Positions 58,349 to 64,000 of a DNA stretch of 64,000 bases are shown here, in pieces. Each line of letters opens with the position of its first letter. Position 1 is the stretch's first letter. Position numbers and translations under genes: made by a program. The notes beneath the pieces were generated by a model. It saw only the letters and a program-made list of their open reading frames with translations, was not told the DNA's origin and did no database searches. This DNA is from Melieria omissa (lineage: Eukaryota > Arthropoda > Insecta > Diptera > Ulidiidae), in the NCBI GenBank assembly GCA_963971225.1, contig OZ020267.1, positions 116,732,891 through 116,796,890 of the forward strand, given 5' to 3'.

Positions 58349-58702
58349 CTCAAGAACTACAATGACACCATAATGTTTTCAATATCGCAAAAAACACAGC
58401 CCTAGTCCCGTGCACTCGGTTCCAATTTAGTTCGACAGTGCAAATAATAAGCTTTTGGCAAACATTCATACCGGTAAGTTTAGTTTAGTGTACACATGCA
58501 CAAATTTGTGAAAAGTAAGTTGCAATGACCGCTTTTGTCTCAGCGTCACGGGCCGCATTTGTGGTTTATAAATTTTTATTTGTAATTTTCTGCATATTCA
58601 CCATCCCGTTCTTAGCCTTGCAACATTTCATACATAGTAATAGCCTTTTTAGTGCCTGACATAAAAAACTAGTTTTTGCATTTGTGCTGTGTGTATCATG
58701 TT

Positions 58703-59615
58703 TAACCATGCCATCTATCCTTTTTTTCGCAGGATACTCCTTTTTTCAGCTTCTAAAAACCAATCCCGCGAAAATTTTTGTAATCCTTTTTTTTCTATAT
58801 AAATCCTTCTTTTCTCATACAAAATTCCCAACGTATACTGTTGAAAAACAAATGACAAGGAGATGGTCATTAAAGCAGCTGAAGATATTTGAGTGGGCAA
58901 TGTTGATGAGGACTCCAACATGGGAGGATGTTAAAGTGGTGATGTCAAAATTGGATGGGCTCAACTTGTACGACGCAAAACAAACAACAGCGAAATTGCA
59001 CGCACAATATGAATACGTTGAAAATTACTGCAGCGATGATAAAATTAAACAGTGGAGAAATTACAATGGTTGCATTCCGGATCGATGGACAGAAATATTC
59101 AATCATTTGTATGCTGAAAACTGCGACTACACCGAGATAGCCAGTTTGATTGAGTATATTTTGTGTTTGCCAGGGACGAGTGCTTCAGTTGAGAGAGTGT
59201 TTTCTGCCGTTAATAAATCTTGGACGGAAGAAAAGTCCCGACTAAAACTCGACACTCTGAAAGCGATGCTCATGGTGAAATGCAACTTGACATATTCATG
59301 TGTAGAGTTCTACCACTTTTTGAAAACGAAATCTGATTTACTCCGCCAAATTGCTAAAAAGGGGAAATATTCCACCATATGTGATGCCAATGCGTGTGCG
59401 ATTGACTTTGAAGACGATGATGACGACGACAACGATGAAGTTGTAGCAATGTTGTAGTTGGTATGGATAAATAAAATATGTATTGTTTTCCAGAAAATTT
59501 TAATTTTTAAATTTTGTATTTCCTTTTTATGCTTTTTTCCAATTCGAAATCCCGCGAAATGGTCAAACCTAGTTGATTTATCCTTCTTTTCAGCCAAAAC
59601 GAGATGGCATGGTTA
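58703..59615 (+). mobile_element. Internally deleted hAT transposon
   Basis: A 913-bp element with inverted termini TAACCATGCCATCT / AGATGGCATGGTTA. It is flanked by a perfect 8-bp duplication ATCATGTT (58695-58702 and 59616-59623). It carries the C-terminal part of a hAT transposase. The TAACC terminus is unusual, since most hAT ends begin CAG. The element is far shorter than a complete hAT (about 3 kb), so it is non-autonomous. Confidence 0.92.
58852..59457 (+). pseudogene. hAT transposase C-terminal part
   Basis: 201 codons from the ATG at 58852 to TAG at 59457, uninterrupted. The frame stays open upstream, but there it runs through the terminal repeat. Recognisable are a C-terminal RNase-H-fold tail (YNGCIPDRWTEIFNHLYAEN) and the dimerisation signature EYILCLPGTSASVERVFSAV. 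The latter is followed by EEKSRL-LDTLKAMLMVKCNL and EFYHFLKTKSDLLRQIA. The end is acidic (about FEDDDDDDNDE). The closest relatives are insect BED/SCAND3-like hAT transposases. The BED finger and the catalytic Asp residues are absent, so it cannot transpose by itself. Its lack of stops means it is young or was kept open by chance. Confidence 0.85.
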
Positions 59616-59623
59616 ATCATGTT

Positions 59624-60121
59624 CCATTCGCCTTGACAGTTGCAACTTATTCTGCTGGCACATTCTGGGCTTTTGCCACCCCAATCATCTGTCCGTGTGT
59701 GTAATTAATTACTGCTGCATAATTTTTAACGAATAGCTTATTAACCTAAGAGACGCGTCCATGGCTTACGGAATTACGCATTATGCATTTTAATTGCTTA
59801 TCGAATTTTTCAACAGTAGCCGCATCTTTGTTTGATTTCAAACGCTAACTTTCTAATAATTCGGAGAGACCCAAATAAATCAAAAATGTTTAATACTATT
59901 TTATTGCTTGAATATACATACATACATAGGTGAAGCATGAAACGGTCCTAATGTAGTAGCCAGTGGGTGTTTGAAGATTTGCATCCAAATTCAAAGTAAG
60001 TGAATTAGGACGAAAAAATGTGCTTTCTTATTTTTTCTCAACAACGAGCTGCTTTCAAGCCTCAAATAACTCGCCTTCTAAATAACTCGCCTCCTAACTT
60101 CTTAAATACATACATACATAT
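59624..60121. other. Non-coding stretch, no feature recognised
   Basis: Short AT-rich spacer between two hAT elements. CATACATA microsatellite lies at its right end. Confidence 0.4.
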
Positions 60122-60272
60122 GTACATACTAGGGATAGCAATTTTGGGCCATTTTGCGATGCCGGGATTTTCGGGATTGTAATTCGAATCCCGGGATCCC
60201 AGGATTTAATCCCAGAATCCCGGGAGTTTAATCACATTTTGTTTAGCTTTAAAAATTGGTATTCAGAATTTA

Positions 60273-61058
60273 ACCCTTTTAGTACAAGAAGCCGATATAT
60301 CGGCTCTTGCTGCACTAGCGAGAAGTGCCAGAGCCTAAATATATCGGCCCGTGCCTTGTACCGCTGTACTATTCGCATTGCGGGAGAACTCTATCTCAAA
60401 ATAATTTTGTATTACGTTATAAATGATCTAATTTCATTACGAGAGAATAAAAAAAAAAATTGTTTTTTCTTTTAACTCTTTGTGGGCGTTTATGTTATCG
60501 GAACCTATCGGCAGCGTGTTATGTAAACAACTGTTTGAAGACTCTCGCGAAATAACGTTGCAGCGAGACCTAGGATCAGTTAGTGTCTCCTCGATCATTG
60601 TTGTGAACAGTATATTTCGTCCCAGTTGCAGTTTGAAAGCGTAAATTTTTTATTGTCGCTTGTGTCAAACATTGTTGTTTTTGACAAACCACCAATTAGC
60701 AATACACAGGGGCAGATTCAGAAAAATATTTCGGGGGGGGGGTTTCAAAAAGTAATTCTTTGATATTCATAAATTGTCTTTTAATTTGTATGTAGTTTTA
60801 ATGTCGATCGTAATATTTCGGGGGGGGGTTTCAACCCCCAAAACACCCCCCTCAATCCGCCACTGGCAATACAGGATTTCGGAAATTCTATTTATTCTCT
60901 ACTTCATCCTTAGTATAATGCTTTTTCATGTATCATGAATCATGTAAATATTGTTTCTCGTTTGGTTTTTATGAGCATTTTGCCAAACCCTAGTAAAACT
61001 GTGAAATTTGGCGGTTATTCTCGTATAGGCACCTCTTTTTCGCCCGGCACTAAAAGGG
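60273..61058. mobile_element. TTAA-flanked piggyBac-like MITE (family 7), itself interrupted
   Basis: Between TTAA at 60269-60272 and 61059-61062. The termini are CCCTTTTAGT on both sides, inverted. Inside the left end is the perfect palindrome AGCCGATATATCGGCT (60290-60305), extended by CAAG/CTTG with a one-base bulge. A decayed half-site, AATATATCGGC, follows near 60337-60347. A 159-bp hAT element is inserted at 60707-60865. Confidence 0.9.
60707..60865. mobile_element. Small hAT MITE inside a TTAA element
   Basis: A 159-bp element with termini CAGGGGCAGATT and, inverted, CAGTGGCGGATT, flanked by a perfect 8-bp duplication GCAATACA (60699-60706 and 60866-60873). Inside are long G runs and the sequence GGTTTCAACCCCCAAAACAC. 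It is the innermost, and so youngest, layer of a three-level nest. Confidence 0.9.
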
Positions 61059-61545
61059 TTAACTTTAGTTTGGTAACATTTCGTTTTATTCAAAAATAGC
61101 ACTCAAACAAATACCTATGCCTTTGATAAAAAACAAATTGTTATTATTAAATTTGTTTGTACTTTTAGTTTTACTTCGACTTCGATAAAAAAAGTTACGC
61201 GTTTTGATTAAATGAAAACTGAGATCTTAAAAATGCTAAGGCATTAGGAGTTTTGTCCTCTAATCTAGAACGCCAATAATCCCTGCTGAAGAGAAACATC
61301 TCTCAGATTCAACACTTGTTCGTTGAGTGCTTAGTAAATGATTATAAAACTTTTTGAAAAAGACGCCCTCTATCCAGATAAGGAATCGTTTTTTTTGTGT
61401 TAAAATTATTTCGTCTTAACTTTGCAAAAATTTTTTAATAAAGTATTACAAGTTAGCAATATCATTTAAATGCAATCCCGAAAATCCCGGGACTAGAGAG
61501 TTTGAATCCCGAGACTTTCGAGACTGGAAAATGTCCGGTACATAC

Positions 61546-61994
61546 ATACATATATATATATGTATGTATATAGCTATTTGGCTTCTTACTCATGCACTTA
61601 AGTGACGGCCATTTTTTCCGAACTCAACTACCTTTGTAGCTGGCACATCTGACTATTGAAAAGACCTTATTGGCCTGGCAGCCTAAGAAAGAAGGCTGCA
61701 GCGGTAAACTTTCAATTGCAATTTACAAACAAATAAAAGATAAAACACGAATGCATCTAAGTGCGGGTGTATTCGTAGCAGCAAAAATTTCAGCGTAACT
61801 AAAGGCAGGGGCAACATAAGCAAGCAGCTAGAGGCAAAATGAAGTGCTCTCAGGGTAATCAAAAGAAAATTAAAAAGCAACGTAAAGGCGAAACCGGAAC
61901 TTTCACTCACGTCCTGTGCCTTAGAATGAAATATATATTTCACATACTATACATATGTAGCTATATTTATACAATATAATGTAATGAAATGATA
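61546..61994. other. Non-coding stretch
   Basis: (TATG/CATA)n microsatellite at 61541-61572, then AT-rich sequence. A minus-strand frame at 61683-61943 has no domain. Confidence 0.4.
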
Positions 61995-63033
61995 TTGGGT
62001 AGGGACAATGCCCTTGCGCACTGCAACCTAGTAGGTTTATTGTGCCCCTTTTTTTTTAACACGAACAAACGCGCAGGGGAAGGCCCCTATTAATGCGAAG
62101 CATTGCGTTAGTTCAGGAAGGATATAAAGGTTAGGAGATAGGGTTATGAGTGAAGTGTTTATGGACTCTTGCCTTGAACCTATCGATATCATAAGTGCTG
62201 GGGAAAATATCCGCAGGGAGACCATTCCACAACCGCGCTGTACGGACCAGAAACGAACTTTCCCTGTAGTGCGTAGTGCGCTGGAACATCGTTTCGACGT
62301 GGAATGCATGGGCGCCAGTGTTCAAACGGGTTGCCCGGGAAATACCCGAAGTTATGGCATCACGCTGCTCATCTCCACTGAGCAGTTACCGAAAAAGTAT
62401 CGGTAAAATAACACCACACACGCCACGTTTCGACGATGTTCTAAGGAGTCAATAGAGCTGGATGCCCTACTGTCCCCTATAAGTCTAATCGCACGGTTTT
62501 GCACCCGATCGAGGAGCTCCAAATGGGTTTTTGAAGCCCCCGCCCAGAGATGCGAGTTAAACTCCATTTTCGGTCGGATATAGGTAGTGTAAATAATGCG
62601 GAGATAAAACGGAGTGAAATCATTTTTGCACCGCTTTAAGAAACCGAGGCACTTGGCTGCTTCTTTCGGCACGCCAAAAATATGATCATTCCAACGAAGA
62701 TCTTTCTTAATGGACATGCCCAGAACATCGAGAGCTGACGATTCCACAATACCCACACCACCCATAACCAGGGATGTGTTGGGATGTGGGGAGACTTGTT
62801 TGTGGGATAACAGACAACATTGGGTCTTGCGAGGATTAAAATTGACCCTGTTCGCTTGACCCCACTTGTAGATTGTTTGTAGGTTGCTATTAAGTGTGTC
62901 ATTCATACGGCGCCGTTCTCTCTCAATCTTCACAAAGTTGGGACGCTTTGTGAAACAGTATGAATGACAAATGGTGCTGTCATCCGCAAACGAGTAGATG
63001 GGATTCTTCGTCGGCGACAACAGGTCGAATAGT
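61995..63033 (-). pseudogene. 5'-truncated LINE, reverse transcriptase C-terminal half
   Basis: On the minus strand the frame starting near 63033 reads LFDLLSPTKNPIYSFADDST, which holds the RT active-site box (FADD). NFNPRKTQCCLLSHK and YIRPKMEFNSHLWAG then SKTHLELLDRVQNRAIRLIG follow, the thumb region typical of CR1/jockey-group LINEs. A frameshift near 62350 is followed by the normal C-terminus (ESSFLVRTARLWNGLPADIF, then a DIDRFKARVHKHF stretch). The 3'-UTR runs to about 61995 with AATAAACC on the minus strand. There is no endonuclease or N-terminal RT, so this is a dead 5'-truncated copy. Confidence 0.87.
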
Positions 63034-64000
63034 GTCCGGTTAGGGCGCCGCATAGGATTTTGAGTTGTCTTCTGCTAAGAAGTATAGCAGATTTGGCTCG
63101 TTTTGTGTTAAAGTTTAGGAATCTTTTCGACTGTCGAAGACCCTCAATATTATTCCAGTATTTTTGTTTGTGTCTCTGGATCCACTTGTGGATGTCCTGT
63201 TTTAGGTCGGTTTTACCGAATCCAAACATCGGGCCCGGCCCTATGAATGGGCTTTCTGCTTGTGTATCTGCCGCGTTTTTTGCTTTTGCATCATGGCCCT
63301 CATGCCCAGGAATCCAGACAAGTACAACCCTGTTCTGGGTCCCTAGAGCATTGAGTTCCTTGTGGCATTCAAGCAGGATTTTTTATGTGTAGGAGTAGCT
63401 GTCTAGGGCTTTTGGGACTGACACTATAGTGAGCTTTGTTCCTTGAGGGTGCGTTTTAGCAATTGTTCATACTGCCTCATATATTGCACAGAGTTCAGCT
63501 TGAAATATTGAAGTGTTGTAGCTCATCGGAAGGGCTTAGTTGACCCCAGGGCCCACAACTCCAGCTCCTATACCACAAGGTGTTTTAGAGCCATCGGTGT
63601 ACCATTTCTGAGAGTCCTCTTTTATCTATTTCGGGTTGTTGTCCTACTGTACCCTAGTCGGAAAGTCAATTATATATTTCCTTCTTGGGCTGAGTTGGTG
63701 TTTCATAAAGTCAAGGTAAGATGATTTGTAGAGGGTATCCTCTATTTGTTTTAAGATTGCCAAGTGACCCCTAAGGTTACCCTGTTTAAGTAGGTTATGC
63801 CTATATAGCGCGAATGCACTTGAGATTGCTTCTTCTTGGATGGCTATATGGAGCGGTGTTAGGTCGAGTAAGGCCTCCATGCCGGCAGTTGGGGTTGTTT
63901 TAATTGCTCCCGTAATGCTAAGACATGCAAACTTTTGAACTCTGTTTAATCTTTTTATTGTTGTGCTCTGGTTGAATTTTTCCCCACCACACTAGAGCAC
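63034..64000 (-). pseudogene. Second LINE (LOA-like): post-RT and RNase H region
   Basis: From the right edge the minus strand reads MEALLDLTPLHIAIQEEAIS (63880 to 63644), a linker typical of LOA/R1-like ORF2. RNase H follows: WYTDGSKTPCGIGAGVVGPG, FQAELCAIYEAV, LECHKELNALG and WIPGHEGH. Several stops and frame changes interrupt it. It runs on to LLSRRQLKILCGALTGHYS, where the sequence switches abruptly (about 63033) to the FADD-box LINE. The RNase H Asp (YTDGS) and Glu (QAEL) are present, but the copy is dead. It continues beyond the window. Confidence 0.83.

Larger units (their letters stand above)
60130..61537 (-). mobile_element. hAT element with CCCGGGATT arrays, copy 2, nested host
   Basis: An inverted relative of 54325-55470. 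It is flanked by GTACATAC at 60122-60129 and 61538-61545, although both flanks are CATAC-rich, which weakens the duplication as proof. The left end is TAGGGATAGCAATTTTG. The right end lacks the outermost 30 or so bases of copy 1. On the minus strand near 61250-61350 it reads LLSTQRTSVESERCFSSAGII, the hAT dimerisation relic, then a frameshift. It hosts the TTAA element at 60273-61058. Confidence 0.85.

Noticed and set aside
1..64000. CRISPR arrays, bacterial operons, rRNA or canonical tRNA genes
   Set aside because: No regularly spaced repeat-spacer array, ribosome-binding-site-led gene clusters or closed cloverleaf was found. The sequence is eukaryotic throughout.

Overview
The window is insect nuclear DNA, most likely from a higher dipteran and plausibly a tephritid fruit fly. 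That placement is an inference. It rests on AT-rich, intron-like sequence, CAA/CAG-type repeats, mariner, hAT, piggyBac, pogo, PIF/Harbinger and Tc1 relatives, and two exons of a neural immunoglobulin-superfamily gene of the Dpr-interacting protein (DIP)/Lachesin type. Almost all of the 64 kb is non-coding. Most long reading frames lack an ATG or run across repeats and are not genes.

The one host gene I can support lies on the minus strand. A signal-peptide exon (12207 to 11940) ends at a perfect GTAAGT donor and fits in phase to the first immunoglobulin-domain exon (5726 to 5620), about 6.2 kb away. The junction codon ACT is completed across the intron. The rest of the gene runs off the left edge of the window. 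Sequence above 12.4 kb would be promoter, 5'-UTR introns or intergenic DNA.

Region by region: 1-2.2 kb holds a LINE scrap, an internally deleted mariner inside a TTCGAATA-rich repeat, and a small TTAA element. 2.2-12.4 kb is the gene's exon 2, its intron and exon 1, with a long hairpin, another TTAA element and a pogo-like MITE. 12.6-21 kb holds a hAT MITE and a composite nest in which an unassigned MITE carries a TTAA element and a PIF/Harbinger element. 21-36 kb is repeat-poor, with several GC-richer patches. 36-64 kb is transposon-dense, with Tc1, LINE, SINE, several hAT families, pogo and Kolobok-like elements and more TTAA elements, some nested three deep. It ends in two different degenerate LINEs joined head to tail on the minus strand.

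The most interesting signal is a group of short TTAA-flanked, piggyBac-like elements (seven intervals, six families). Most begin CCCTTT. Each has a 14-20 bp, often perfect, palindrome just inside one end, and the palindrome sequence is family-specific. Several insertions can be dated relative to each other by clean target-site duplications. In one case an uninterrupted paralogous copy in this same window shows the empty sites.
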